NCBI GenBank assembly: GCA_947624295.1
Contig: CANQJV010000008.1
Coordinates: 1-64,000, forward strand
Origin: an uncultured Ruminococcus sp.
GTDB lineage: Bacteria > Bacillota > Clostridia > Oscillospirales > Ruminococcaceae
Direction of reading: 5' to 3'
Length of the DNA: 64,000 nucleotides
In this document: positions 1 through 8,714 of the stretch, piece after piece
Layout of the letters: the number at the start of each line of letters is the position of its first letter
Numbering within the stretch: the stretch's first letter is position 1
The notes under the pieces: model-generated
The model's database searches: none
The model's input: only the letters and a program-made list of their open reading frames with translations
Told to the model about the DNA's origin: nothing
Made by a program: the position numbers and the translations under genes

Positions 1-2567
1 GCCGGAGCCATCGGGAATGCAGGGTCTACACCGTGAGCCCAGAGTCTGTGGTGAGGATATGTGAGAGTTCTGTCGCCGTAGCCTGAAACGTATGAGAAGT
101 CATTTCCGTTACGTCCGTAGATGTAGTCGAGAGCTTCAGCAGCACCGTCGATATACTTCTTTTCGCCTGTTGCATCGTAAGCGTAAGCCATAACGATAGC
201 ATTGTTGATTACAAATGAGTTTGAACCCCATTCATAGCCGTCAACGATTTCATTAGGATCGATGTTGGTAGCATCTGTAAATGTTGTGCCATGGTAAGGA
301 ATACCCATACCGTGTTCTGCTTCTTCCTTGAGGTAATTGTCACCAGCAGCAGCAATTGAGTCATTAACGAGCTGAGCCTTATCTGCTGAAAGTTTATCCT
401 GATTGAGGTAGAGTGAAAGTGTACCAAGACCTGAAGTACAGCCCCAGTTAAATGAGCTTACTGAACCCTTGTTTTCGCCGCCGCCGAGGTACTGAGTTAA
501 GCTGTAAGCCTTGTCTGTACCTGAAATATCGTTCTGGTTCGTGTAGCTTTCCATCATTTCCTGATACTTTGTATCGCCTGTTGTGATGAAGAGTTCGCAA
601 GCTGCCCAGTACATATCGTCCTCAACATAAGTATCACCGTAAGGACCACCGCCCTTTGCCTGATCGAGAGGAGCGAAGTAAGGATCTTTCTGCCAGTCGC
701 CTTCCTTAGCTTTCCAGCCGTCACCTGAATTGATAACAGCCTCATATCCTGCTATAGCGTAATCAAGGCACTTCTTAGCATATGCAGTATCAAATTCTTC
801 CCAGAGACGTGAAGCCTGAGCTGCACAAGCAACCATGTTGAGAGTAGCAGCATACGTCGGAGGTTTAACGATACGGATACAGTTCTCAAATCCTTCATAC
901 TTCCATGCGTGAATAGCAAGACCTGTCCACTTATGGTCATGGAGTTTGTGGTAAACCATACCTGCATTCTTTCCATAATATGGGTCATCTGATTTAACAA
1001 TCATATCAAAGAACCAGTCAAGTTCAACTTTAGCTTCCTGGAGTGCATCCGGAATCTTGTCGTTTCCTTCAGGGATAACAACTGAACCGTCAGTCCACTT
1101 GCTGTCTGTACCGAGTTTTTTTGACATTTCGTAGATATTCTGGAGTGTCCATACAGAAACACCGCCGTTTACAACGTATTTACCGTGGTCACCGGCATCG
1201 TACCAGCCGTATGTAGCCTCAATCTGATATTTCTGATCAACGTCTGAACCATCGCCCTTATAGAGGTCCTGCCACTTAGGCTGAACGTAAGCCTTATCAG
1301 GTTTATGACCGTATTCAGAGTGAGCAAGAGAAGATTTGTCGCCTGAAGTTATATATTTTTCTTCAATCGGGATACCTGAACGGTTCTGATAGTAGTAGTT
1401 GAATGAATCTCTTAAAACGCCGTCGTAGATAGAGTTATCGATACGGAATTCATGTGACTCGTTCATTATGTATTTAACGTCTGTTTTCCAGTTAGTCCAT
1501 ACAACATTACTGCCTTCGATTTTTGTATCGTATGCGCCTACATTGATACCGGATTGTGTACCTGAAACGCCTACTGTATCGTGAACGATAATTTTGTAAG
1601 TACCTTCTTTATCAAATTCAGAGAAGTCGCAGATATGAACGTTAGAACCAGAATCCTTGTATCTTGTACGTGTTGCGATAACTGAACCGTCAACGCCATT
1701 GATTTTAACGTCTGATTTTTTCGGTGTACCTGAATCGGGGTCAGGACCGAATACAGTTGTCTTGCCTGAGTAAACAACCTGATTTGTCTTTGAATCAATA
1801 ACATCGAAGTCAAGAGGAGTCTCAGCATCTGTTACATAGGAAGCCTTTTTGTTGAGAGCCGTATAATAGCCGACCTGATTAAGACGAACGTTTGACTGAG
1901 GTCTGATAACGCCGTATTCATTTTTAGGGTCTGCATCGTTTTCGTCGCTGTCAAGATCGATGAGTGAAAGGTTATCGAAAGTAAGAGTACCGCCATTTGG
2001 AACACCTGTATCAGTATGACCATACTTACCCTCACCGTCAGATGTACCCTTGCTGGTAGCGTACTGGAAAGCCCATTCAGCAGCTTCAATAGTCTTCTCT
2101 GCTGTAAAAGTGTCAGTCTTTATAAATTTCTTACCCGCTTCAAGCTGTACAGGCTGCCATTCAGAACCTGAAATGTTATGCCAAAGCTCGTTATCACCGC
2201 TGTAGTCACCGATCTTTGAATAGAGCCAACAGTTCTCCGAAGGAGTAACCTCAAGCTTTACCTCATACCTATGACCTGCTACGATTTTCAAATTTCTGTG
2301 ACGGAACTGTAAATCCCAACGACCGGCACCACCGAAGTTTTCATCAACAGTAATAATATATTTACCGTCCTCGATGTCGAAATGCTGTTTTGCAGGTGCT
2401 GTTTCGCAAGTATGCCACGGAAGACCTGTACCGTCTTCGAAGTCGGTCTGACCGAGCTGCTGACCTGCTGAAGCACTCATCGGAGCGAGAATGCTTGTAA
2501 CAGAAGTAGCGAGCATAGCAGCAGACATAAGACTTCCGGCGATTGCCTTATAAAAGTTTTTGTGCAT
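1..2567 (-). CDS. GH9 family cellulase with N-terminal CBM4-like and Ig-like domains (3' end outside window)
   Basis: The frame is open from an ATG at 2567 to the left edge, so about 855 residues are visible and the C-terminus is missing. A signal peptide (about residues 1-35, ending in an ASA-type site) is followed by a beta-rich CBM4/9-like module (about 37-210). Next comes a CelD_N-type Ig-like domain beginning VRLNQVGYYTALNKK. The GH9 (alpha/alpha)6 domain contains YGWYDAGDHGKY near residue 455, where the two Asp of DAGD are the catalytic base and water ligand in GH9 enzymes. Near the cut end is the conserved PHHR substrate-binding motif. The catalytic Glu, and any dockerin, would lie beyond the edge. 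This theme-D-like layout (Ig-GH9) is usual in endo- and cellobiohydrolase-type GH9 enzymes acting outside the cell. The RBS GGGAGG lies about 8 nt before the ATG. The next gene upstream on the same strand is another GH9. Confidence 0.93.
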   Translation of the reverse strand, partial: MHKNFYKAIAGSLMSAAMLATSVTSILAPMSASAGQQLGQTDFEDGTGLPWHTCETAPAKQHFDIEDGKYIITVDENFGGAGRWDLQFRHRNLKIVAGHRYEVKLEVTPSENCWLYSKIGDYSGDNELWHNISGSEWQPVQLEAGKKFIKTDTFTAEKTIEAAEWAFQYATSKGTSDGEGKYGHTDTGVPNGGTLTFDNLSLIDLDSDENDADPKNEYGVIRPQSNVRLNQVGYYTALNKKASYVTDAETPLDFDVIDSKTNQVVYSGKTTVFGPDPDSGTPKKSDVKINGVDGSVIATRTRYKDSGSNVHICDFSEFDKEGTYKIIVHDTVGVSGTQSGINVGAYDTKIEGSNVVWTNWKTDVKYIMNESHEFRIDNSIYDGVLRDSFNYYYQNRSGIPIEEKYITSGDKSSLAHSEYGHKPDKAYVQPKWQDLYKGDGSDVDQKYQIEATYGWYDAGDHGKYVVNGGVSVWTLQNIYEMSKKLGTDSKWTDGSVVIPEGNDKIPDALQEAKVELDWFFDMIVKSDDPYYGKNAGMVYHKLHDHKWTGLAIHAWKYEGFENCIRIVKPPTYAATLNMVACAAQASRLWEEFDTAYAKKCLDYAIAGYEAVINSGDGWKAKEGDWQKDPYFAPLDQAKGGGPYGDTYVEDDMYWAACELFITTGDTKYQEMMESYTNQNDISGTDKAYSLTQYLGGGENKGSVSSFNWGCTSGLGTLSLYLNQDKLSADKAQLVNDSIAAAGDNYLKEEAEHGMGIPYHGTTFTDATNIDPNEIVDGYEWGSNSFVINNAIVMAYAYDATGEKKYIDGAAEALDYIYGRNGNDFSYVSGYGDRTLTYPHHRLWAHGVDPAFPMAP

Positions 2568-2687
2568 TTGTATACCCTCCCAAAAGATATAAATATTTTT
2601 TTATAACGCAGTATCAGTGCATATACTGCGGTTATATTTGTGAATACGCAACAGATAGATTACTGCACTTTTCTACCCGTTAATCTT

Positions 2688-2716
2688 ATTATATTATATT
2701 ATCATAAAAAAGTAAA
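2688..2716 (-). promoter_or_regulatory. Putative sigma-A promoter for the first GH9 gene
   Basis: On the minus strand, TTTACT (2711-2716) is followed after 17 bp by TATAAT (2688-2693). A second overlapping TATAAT sits at 2693-2698. The expected 5' leader is about 115 nt. Assigned by eye from consensus and spacing. Confidence 0.5.
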
Positions 2717-2766
2717 TAGCTTTCCCGAATTTCGTCTAATCGTCTAATATTTTCATCAATTTTTTG

Positions 2767-2788
2767 TGCAAATTTACAAATTTTTGCA
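2767..2788. repeat. AT-rich imperfect palindrome upstream of GH9 promoter
   Basis: A TGCAAATTT half and a near-complementary AAATTTTTGCA half lie about 50 bp upstream of the putative -35 of the first GH9 gene. It may be a regulator site; compare the TGCAA-containing palindromes upstream of the GH48 promoter at 61028-61077. Functional meaning is inferred only. Confidence 0.3.
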
Positions 2789-2793
2789 GTCCG

Positions 2794-2817
2794 CAAACGG
2801 AGTAAAAGCCCCGTTTG
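2794..2817 (-). terminator. Possible weak terminator after the second GH9 gene
   Basis: CAAACGG and CCGTTTG form a 7-bp stem with a 10-nt loop, 20 nt past the stop of the upstream GH9 gene. There is no proper U-tract, so termination may be weak or the hairpin may serve another role. Confidence 0.3.
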
Positions 2818-2836
2818 TGAACAAATTGTGAATAAG

Positions 2837-5230
2837 TTACTCACTGTAAGGAAGTGAAGTGATTTGTTTTGCCACAATAAGCTGTATTGCAAAAGCGTCC
2901 ATACCTGTTATTCCCTCAGCGTTGTCGCAGGGTTCAGCGTTTGCGATACCCTGTTCCGAGAGGCAATATGTGTCATTATTGCCTATATGCTGTATGATTG
3001 CAGCTGCATCAGCCATATTTACTTTGCCATCAACGTTTGCGTCGCCGAGGAGAATTTTACCGTCTGATGTAGGCTTTTCAGGTGATGTTGTGGGCGCACT
3101 TGTTGGTTTTTCGACGGGCTGTGACAAATCAGGTGTTGTGCCGTCCGGTTCAGTTCCCCATACGAGAACATCGTCAACGTACATTGTTATATGTTCGTTG
3201 AGAGCAGCTTTATATTTCAATTCGTTCGGAGCATCCTCAAGACCCTCATATGACCAGTCGTTTGTAGCGTCCCATGCTCCTGTAGTAGGTTTACCGTCAA
3301 CAGCGTCCGGAATTGATACCCTGAATTGTACTTCATCTCTGTGTTCGCTCTGTCCGGTAGGCATAATTGCTCTGCCGTCCTCGAATACGATTTCAGCGTA
3401 ATATGTGTTGCCTGACGGGTCGCCCTCGTATTTTATCGGTTTGCCGGTAGTAGTAGCGTAACCTTGCTGTCCTTCCTGATACTGTTGTGAACCGATTGTC
3501 ACCTTAATATCATCAACTGAAAGACCTGCCGCAAGTACTTCCGAAACATCGAAATAATACCTGTACTTGATATTTTTAGCTACTCTTGTTGGCCATGCAG
3601 TGTGATTCATTGCCCATGCTTTTACTTCAGTGTAACTGTCGCCCTTACCGTTAAGTCCGGCAGCCATTTCCCATTCTGCCCACTTCGGAGTTTCAGCCTG
3701 CGGGAAATCAGCAAGTTTTTCTCCGCCGTAATCAGCGATAAATGCACAAAGTGCTGCGGTATATCCGGCATTGTAGTCAATTGCTACCTCTGTATTCTGA
3801 TATGAACCGTTATCGTCCTTGAATGAACCGTCCTGATTCGGTCCGCCTTCCAGTGCGCCGTAAAGAACGTGTGCATATTCTCTCTGCCAACCGTCATCTT
3901 CTTCCGGTTCAGGTGTGCCGAGTTCATTCCAGTGGTCATCGTGGATTCCTGATGCACCTCTATGGTGAATATTAACAGGATTCTTTTCACCCATTCCGAC
4001 AACGTAGCAAAGTCCGAGGTCATTATCGCCGAATGCGTAATCCATCATTTTCTTTGCCCAAGCGTTATATTTATCAGCAAGTTGTGCGTTATCCTTGAAA
4101 ATTGTATCACTTGCAAGTTTTGCGAGCCAACCTGTTGATTCCGCATATCTCAGAACGCCCCAACTCTGGAGAACAGGCATTCCGTCGGGAGTATTCGGGA
4201 TTGATTTGCCGTTGTAACCGCCCATCCAGTAGTCGAGATGATGCGAAACATGGTCAATCCATTCCTGTTTGCCCGTGTTTATAGCGTAGAGAAGTGCAGC
4301 AGCTTGTGTTGTATCGTCCCAGCAGAATCCCCATGTGTACTTCATATCAGTTGACTGGCTTTCTTTCGGGAAAAGCGGTATATATTCATTTTCGCACTTA
4401 TCAAGATAAGACTGGTCACCTGTTGCCATATACATCCAGTTAGCGGCATACATGAGTTCGTCAATAAAGTTATCAGTACCCTGATTGTTTATCGTATTAT
4501 AGTACTTTCCCTGAATACCTTGGTCTTCGTTGGCATCTGCGCCTTTCTCAGCCCATACATCATTTGCAAGCTTGAAAAGGCTTTCAGCGTGTTCGAGGTA
4601 GCTTTTTGCAGCTTCAGGGTCTTCTTCCTTGAATACAAGGTATCCGCCAGCCATAGCTGCTGCCATTTCTGCGATTGTGGTGCAGTTCGTGATAGTATCG
4701 TACGGTCTTTCTTCAGTATCATTTTTCAGGTTGAATTTCCGCATATAAACTTCAGGACTGCCGTACCATACGTGGTCAAAACTGTCCTCGCCTATAGTAC
4801 CGATTACCTTGTCACCTAAATCACAAGCTGCAACGTAATCAAGTCCCCATTTGAGGTTCTTGAGATACAAGTCATACAAGCCTGCTTTTTTTACAGCGTC
4901 TTTGTACTCAATAAGACCCCACGAAAGAACCGACGCAGTATAGGCATTTGTAAGCGTGAATTTCAGGTGGTCACCTGCATCGAACCAACCGCCGTCAATT
5001 ATATCTGACGGTGTACCGTCCTCTTTCAGCATTGAGTCTGCTCTCCACGAAACGGAGTTCCATTCAGGCAAAGTACCTGCCTGCTGAACCTCATAGAAAA
5101 ACATAGATTTCTGGAGTGCCTCAGCGTAATTTGTTTCAATTTCTGCGGCATTGACCGTCGGTATTGTGCTAAGCATTCCGGCGGACATAGCCATTGCAGA
5201 AAGAACAGCCGTAATTTTTTTGAATTTCAT
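2837..5230 (-). CDS. GH9 cellulase with CBM3c-like module and C-terminal dockerin
   Basis: A secreted cellulosomal processive-type endoglucanase of 797 residues. The signal peptide covers about 1-29. The GH9 domain (about 30-505) starts directly after it without an Ig domain and shows FDAGDH at 83-88 (catalytic Asp pair D84/D87), NIHHRGASG at 420-428 and NTEVAIDYNAGY with the probable acid E481. Residues about 520-692 form a CBM3c-like module (KYRYYFDVSEVLAAG, MYVDDVLVWG), which in theme-B GH9 enzymes packs against the catalytic domain. A Pro/Thr/Ser linker (about 700-725) leads to a dockerin (727-797) with a canonical first calcium loop, DANVDGKVNMAD. Its second loop (CDNAEGITGMDA) departs from consensus. 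Start: ATG preceded by GAGAGGGG, a leader closely matched at the GH48 gene. Confidence 0.96.
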   Translation of the reverse strand: MKFKKITAVLSAMAMSAGMLSTIPTVNAAEIETNYAEALQKSMFFYEVQQAGTLPEWNSVSWRADSMLKEDGTPSDIIDGGWFDAGDHLKFTLTNAYTASVLSWGLIEYKDAVKKAGLYDLYLKNLKWGLDYVAACDLGDKVIGTIGEDSFDHVWYGSPEVYMRKFNLKNDTEERPYDTITNCTTIAEMAAAMAGGYLVFKEEDPEAAKSYLEHAESLFKLANDVWAEKGADANEDQGIQGKYYNTINNQGTDNFIDELMYAANWMYMATGDQSYLDKCENEYIPLFPKESQSTDMKYTWGFCWDDTTQAAALLYAINTGKQEWIDHVSHHLDYWMGGYNGKSIPNTPDGMPVLQSWGVLRYAESTGWLAKLASDTIFKDNAQLADKYNAWAKKMMDYAFGDNDLGLCYVVGMGEKNPVNIHHRGASGIHDDHWNELGTPEPEEDDGWQREYAHVLYGALEGGPNQDGSFKDDNGSYQNTEVAIDYNAGYTAALCAFIADYGGEKLADFPQAETPKWAEWEMAAGLNGKGDSYTEVKAWAMNHTAWPTRVAKNIKYRYYFDVSEVLAAGLSVDDIKVTIGSQQYQEGQQGYATTTGKPIKYEGDPSGNTYYAEIVFEDGRAIMPTGQSEHRDEVQFRVSIPDAVDGKPTTGAWDATNDWSYEGLEDAPNELKYKAALNEHITMYVDDVLVWGTEPDGTTPDLSQPVEKPTSAPTTSPEKPTSDGKILLGDANVDGKVNMADAAAIIQHIGNNDTYCLSEQGIANAEPCDNAEGITGMDAFAIQLIVAKQITSLPYSE

Positions 5231-5278
5231 TTTTAATTACCCCTCTCATTCGGTATATATAAATACCTTATTATATTT

Positions 5279-5307
5279 AATATACACCATTTTCAGTAAT
5301 TTGTCAA
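5279..5307 (-). promoter_or_regulatory. Sigma-A promoter for the GH9-CBM3c-dockerin gene
   Basis: TTGACA (5302-5307) and TATATT (5279-5284) on the minus strand are separated by exactly 17 bp. The -35 box overlaps the stop codon of the upstream gene, so the cellulase has its own promoter embedded at the neighbour's 3' end. Confidence 0.65.
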
Positions 5308-6032
5308 GACATTTTTTCAAGCAAACAGCCGTACAAGTCAAGAATTTCTCCGTCTTTCAGCGTAATTTCGCTTGTATTTTTATTTAACAGATTATTTTCG
5401 GGAGAATCGCTGTATTTTATTTCATCAATATCGTCATAAATCACAACTCTATTATATATTTCTTGTTCATCTTGCACAACAATTCTATAGTCGCCTGACG
5501 GTACGTCAATCCCCACACGAAACATTCCGCTATTTTCAAAAGGACTGTTCTCAATGCCGTAATCATCGAAAATATCAAGCGAATACGCATCACAATATGT
5601 CGGCATAAAATTATAGCCCTTTTCAAGTTTCACAATGCACGAATGCTGAAAATAATACTGTTCCATTTCCTGCCAATTTTCCTCGTCCGTGCCGATTGTC
5701 ATAAATTCCGCCTTGCCGTCATCTGAATTTGCAATCAGCATATAAACGCCTTCTGCCATATAGTATTCTTCCGGAGCGTATTCCGCTCCAACGCAATAAA
5801 CATCACGATTATCGGGATAAAAGCCGGGCGGACTTGTTGAGGGCGGTTCAGTCGGCGGTGAAGTGTATGGAACATATGTGCTTTTTACGGAAGATTCAGT
5901 TTTATCATTTACTTTTTTCGGTTCAGCGAACATGAAAACAATTGCGACAATTCCCGTCAATACAGCCATTGCAATGCCTATGAGAATTATTTCAACATCA
6001 GACGGTGAGGAATTATAATCTTTGTCATTCAT
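5304..6032 (-). CDS. Hypothetical single-pass membrane protein with Pro-rich stalk
   Basis: About 242 residues, not assigned to a family. A short N-terminal cytoplasmic stretch is followed by one membrane segment (about 14-37), a Ser/Thr/Pro-rich linker (about 50-70) and an extracellular domain of about 170 residues rich in Tyr, Asp and Glu. The start is placed at the ATG at 6032, because AAGGGG lies 8 nt before it. A GTG three codons upstream (6041) overlaps that ribosome binding site and is less likely. The gene stands between the housekeeping operon's terminator and the GH9 promoter, apparently as a monocistron. An anchored cell-surface or sensor role is possible, but nothing in the sequence identifies it. 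Confidence 0.75.
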   Translation of the reverse strand: MNDKDYNSSPSDVEIILIGIAMAVLTGIVAIVFMFAEPKKVNDKTESSVKSTYVPYTSPPTEPPSTSPPGFYPDNRDVYCVGAEYAPEEYYMAEGVYMLIANSDDGKAEFMTIGTDEENWQEMEQYYFQHSCIVKLEKGYNFMPTYCDAYSLDIFDDYGIENSPFENSGMFRVGIDVPSGDYRIVVQDEQEIYNRVVIYDDIDEIKYSDSPENNLLNKNTSEITLKDGEILDLYGCLLEKMS

Positions 6033-6069
6033 TTGTGTCACCCCTTATTAGAAAAAATCTGCAAATCTT

Positions 6070-6107
6070 AAAACAAAAGGGACTTGCACTTATTTGCACG
6101 TCCCTTT
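6070..6107 (-). terminator. Rho-independent terminator after ispH-rpsA
   Basis: AAAGGGAC and GTCCCTTT form an 8-bp stem with further internal GCA pairing. On the minus strand it is followed by TTTTGTTTT. It closes the ten-gene operon starting at 17389. Confidence 0.8.
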
Positions 6108-6154
6108 AACTGTACTTTAATCACGCCTCGCCTGAATTTCAGGAAAATCAGCAA

Positions 6155-8104
6155 TTATTCTGCATCGTTGTCATTTTCAAGAAGCGCACGCATAGAAAGG
6201 CTTACTCTCTGTTTTTCCTCGTTTATGTCAATAATTTTAACCTTAACGACATCGCCTACAGCAAGAACATCGCCTACATTTTCAACTTTTTTGTCTGTAA
6301 TCTGCGAAATGTGGATAAGACCGTCAATTCCGTCGATAATTTTTGCAAATGCACCGAATTTTGTGATAGAAACGACTGTTACTTCAACAACATCGCCTAC
6401 TTTATATTGTGAATTGAAGATTTCCCACGGATTATCTTCAGGCTTTTTATAGCCGAGAGAAATTCTGTTGTTTTCTCTGTCAAGTTCCTTGATGTAAACT
6501 TCGAGAGTATCGCCAACGCTTACGACTTCACTCGGGTGCTTGATACGTTTCCATGAAAGTTCCGAAATATGAACCATTCCGTCAACTCCGCCGAGGTCAA
6601 CGAATGCGCCAAAAGTTGTAAGAGATTTAACTTTGCCTGTATATTTTTTGCCGACTTCAGCATCATTCCAGAAAGCATTTTTAATTGCATCTTTCTTAGC
6701 AGTTTCAACTGCTCTGATTGAGCCTACAGCACGCTTTTTGCCTGTTTCGTCGACTTCGATAATCTTAAATTCAACTTTCTGACCGTTAAGCTGTTCGAGG
6801 TCTGCATCTCTTCTCAAGCCTGTATGTGATGCAGGGATAAAGACTCTCACGCCGAGGTAATTCAGGATAACGCCCTTATTTACGGCACGGTTTACTTTAC
6901 CCTCAAGGATTGTGCCTTCTTCCTTAGCCTTGACGATTTTGTCGTAGCCTGCCATTTCTTCAACTTTCTTTCTGGAAAGTGCAACAGTACCGTCGCTGTC
7001 GTTTACTTTGATAACAACGAGTTCGATTTCGTCGCCTACTGAAACGATGTCAGCCGGTTTTTTTGTATTGTCGTCAGTAAGGTCTTCAAGTTTCACGTAG
7101 CCGGTCTGTTTGATACCGAGGTCAACAGTAATTTCGGCATTGTCAACGCTCATTACAATACCCTTGACTTTCTCTCCGTTATGTATTTTTTTGAACGACT
7201 GGTCGATAGCCTCAGCAAAATCGATATCCTCGTCCTGATTTGCAGTAAGATTAACATTCTCTGTCATAGTGGTTTGTACCTCCTTGATTATATATGCCGG
7301 TGTTGAAGCCCCGGCAGTTATGCCGATTTTTCCGGCGCAGGGCAGTTTCAAAGATGAAAGCTCGTCCGAATTTTCTATATGATACGTTTTGCAGTAACGG
7401 CTGCACACTTCATAAAGTTTCACGGTATTTGAGCTATGTTTTCCGCCGACAACAAGCATCACATCAGAACTTTTAGCAAGTTCAGCCGCATCTGACTGTC
7501 TTGTATCGGTTGCGTTGCATATCGTATCAAATATTACAATATCAGGAGAATACTTTGGAATCATCTTCAAACATTCTTCCCATTCTATTATATTATACGT
7601 CGTTTGTGCAACAAATGCAAGTCTTTTTTGAAAAAAATCCGGATTTTTTTCAAAAACGTGTTTTAGCTCAAAACTATTCCTGAAAACGAGAAAATTTTGT
7701 TCACAATGACCAATAATTCCCTGCACTTCAGGGTGAGTCACATCGCCTGCAATAAGAATCATATAGCCTTCCGCAGATTTTTCGGCGACAATCTTATGAA
7801 TCTTTGAAACAAACGGGCAGGTTGCGTCGAGCATGCGGTTTCCTTTTTCAGCGATTTTTTTATAAATATCTTTACCAACGCCGTGCGAGCGTATAACAAC
7901 AGTTTCATCGGGGAGGAGTTCGTCAACTGATTCAACAACTCTTGCGCCTTTTGATTTCATATCGTTCACAACGTCCTGATTATGAATTATAGGTCCGAGA
8001 GTAGCAACCTTTGTATTGCCGTTTAATTCATTATACACCATTTTTACTGCTCTGTCAACCCCAAAACAAAAACCTGCTGATTTTGCAACGGTAACTTTAT
8101 TCAT
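6155..8104 (-). CDS. ispH: 4-hydroxy-3-methylbut-2-enyl diphosphate reductase fused to ribosomal protein S1-like domains
   Basis: A bifunctional 649-residue protein. Residues 1 to about 280 are IspH (LytB), the [4Fe-4S] enzyme that makes IPP/DMAPP at the end of the MEP isoprenoid pathway. The three cluster cysteines are C13 (GFCFGV), C96 (DATCPFV) and C196 (CNATDTRQ), with conserved His such as RSHGVGK and DVTHPE. Residues about 310-645 contain four S1 RNA-binding repeats (for example GAFVDLGGVDGMVHISELSW), as in RpsA, which helps load mRNA on the 30S subunit. Such fusions are known in Clostridia. Three consecutive ATGs occur. The third (8104) has AAAGGAG at 7 nt spacing, while the first is only 1-2 nt from it, so 8104 is preferred. 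It overlaps the plsC stop by 8 nt, suggesting translational coupling. Confidence 0.96.
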   Translation of the reverse strand: MNKVTVAKSAGFCFGVDRAVKMVYNELNGNTKVATLGPIIHNQDVVNDMKSKGARVVESVDELLPDETVVIRSHGVGKDIYKKIAEKGNRMLDATCPFVSKIHKIVAEKSAEGYMILIAGDVTHPEVQGIIGHCEQNFLVFRNSFELKHVFEKNPDFFQKRLAFVAQTTYNIIEWEECLKMIPKYSPDIVIFDTICNATDTRQSDAAELAKSSDVMLVVGGKHSSNTVKLYEVCSRYCKTYHIENSDELSSLKLPCAGKIGITAGASTPAYIIKEVQTTMTENVNLTANQDEDIDFAEAIDQSFKKIHNGEKVKGIVMSVDNAEITVDLGIKQTGYVKLEDLTDDNTKKPADIVSVGDEIELVVIKVNDSDGTVALSRKKVEEMAGYDKIVKAKEEGTILEGKVNRAVNKGVILNYLGVRVFIPASHTGLRRDADLEQLNGQKVEFKIIEVDETGKKRAVGSIRAVETAKKDAIKNAFWNDAEVGKKYTGKVKSLTTFGAFVDLGGVDGMVHISELSWKRIKHPSEVVSVGDTLEVYIKELDRENNRISLGYKKPEDNPWEIFNSQYKVGDVVEVTVVSITKFGAFAKIIDGIDGLIHISQITDKKVENVGDVLAVGDVVKVKIIDINEEKQRVSLSMRALLENDNDAE

Positions 8105-8714
8105 CATCATTCTCCTTTGTTTCTCCGCCCTCGACAAGTTGCTTTATATCCGCCATATAGCGGTTTTTGAGTTTAACAAGCTGTCGGGGATTAGGGTCAG
8201 ACGGCTGGTCAATATACTCATTCGGGTCGATTGGTTCGCCGTATTTTACTGTAATTTTTGTACGGAATTTCAGCTTTTCGCCAAAAACAACGCCTACAGG
8301 TACTATCTTTTTTTGTGATTTTGCCGAAATTACAGCCGCACCTGAATGACCTCTATGGACTTTGCCGTCCTTTGAACGTGTACCTTCAGGGAAAATTATA
8401 AGACTTCTGCCTTTTTCAAGCCTTTCTATTGCTGTATCGAGTACTCCCGTATCGCCTTTGCCTCTTGATACGGGGAATGCTCCAAGACTGCGGATAAGCC
8501 ACGCAAAAAGTTTATTTTTGAACAATTCCTCTTTCGCCATAAATGCAAATTTGCCTTTACCTCTGCACGCCACAAGCGGAGGGTCTGCATTTGTGCGGTG
8601 ATTCGAGGCATAAATTACCGCTTCACCGTCGGGAATATTTTTTCTGCCCTCAAACCGCACATTGAACGCTATTTTGAACGCTATAAAGACGATAATTTTA
8701 ATAAGATGATACAT
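8097..8714 (-). CDS. plsC: 1-acyl-sn-glycerol-3-phosphate acyltransferase
   Basis: 205 residues, normal for a short PlsC. It transfers an acyl group to lysophosphatidic acid to make phosphatidic acid at the membrane. Visible motifs are NHRTNAD (the H-x4-D catalytic motif), FPVSRGKGDT (block II-like) and FPEGTRS (block III). A hydrophobic N-terminus may associate with the membrane. The start overlaps the cmk stop in a TAATG junction, and the 3' end overlaps ispH. The gene order cmk-plsC-ispH-rpsA is common in Clostridia and supports all four calls. Confidence 0.95.
   Translation of the reverse strand: MYHLIKIIVFIAFKIAFNVRFEGRKNIPDGEAVIYASNHRTNADPPLVACRGKGKFAFMAKEELFKNKLFAWLIRSLGAFPVSRGKGDTGVLDTAIERLEKGRSLIIFPEGTRSKDGKVHRGHSGAAVISAKSQKKIVPVGVVFGEKLKFRTKITVKYGEPIDPNEYIDQPSDPNPRQLVKLKNRYMADIKQLVEGGETKENDDE

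Noticed and set aside
2859-3401. 180-codon plus-strand frame opposite the GH9-dockerin gene
   Set aside because: Shadow of a gene with clear CBM3c and dockerin motifs; no start signal or family.
5304-6041. GTG start three codons before the chosen ATG
   Set aside because: GTG at 6041 overlaps the AAGGGG ribosome binding site, while the ATG at 6032 has correct spacing.
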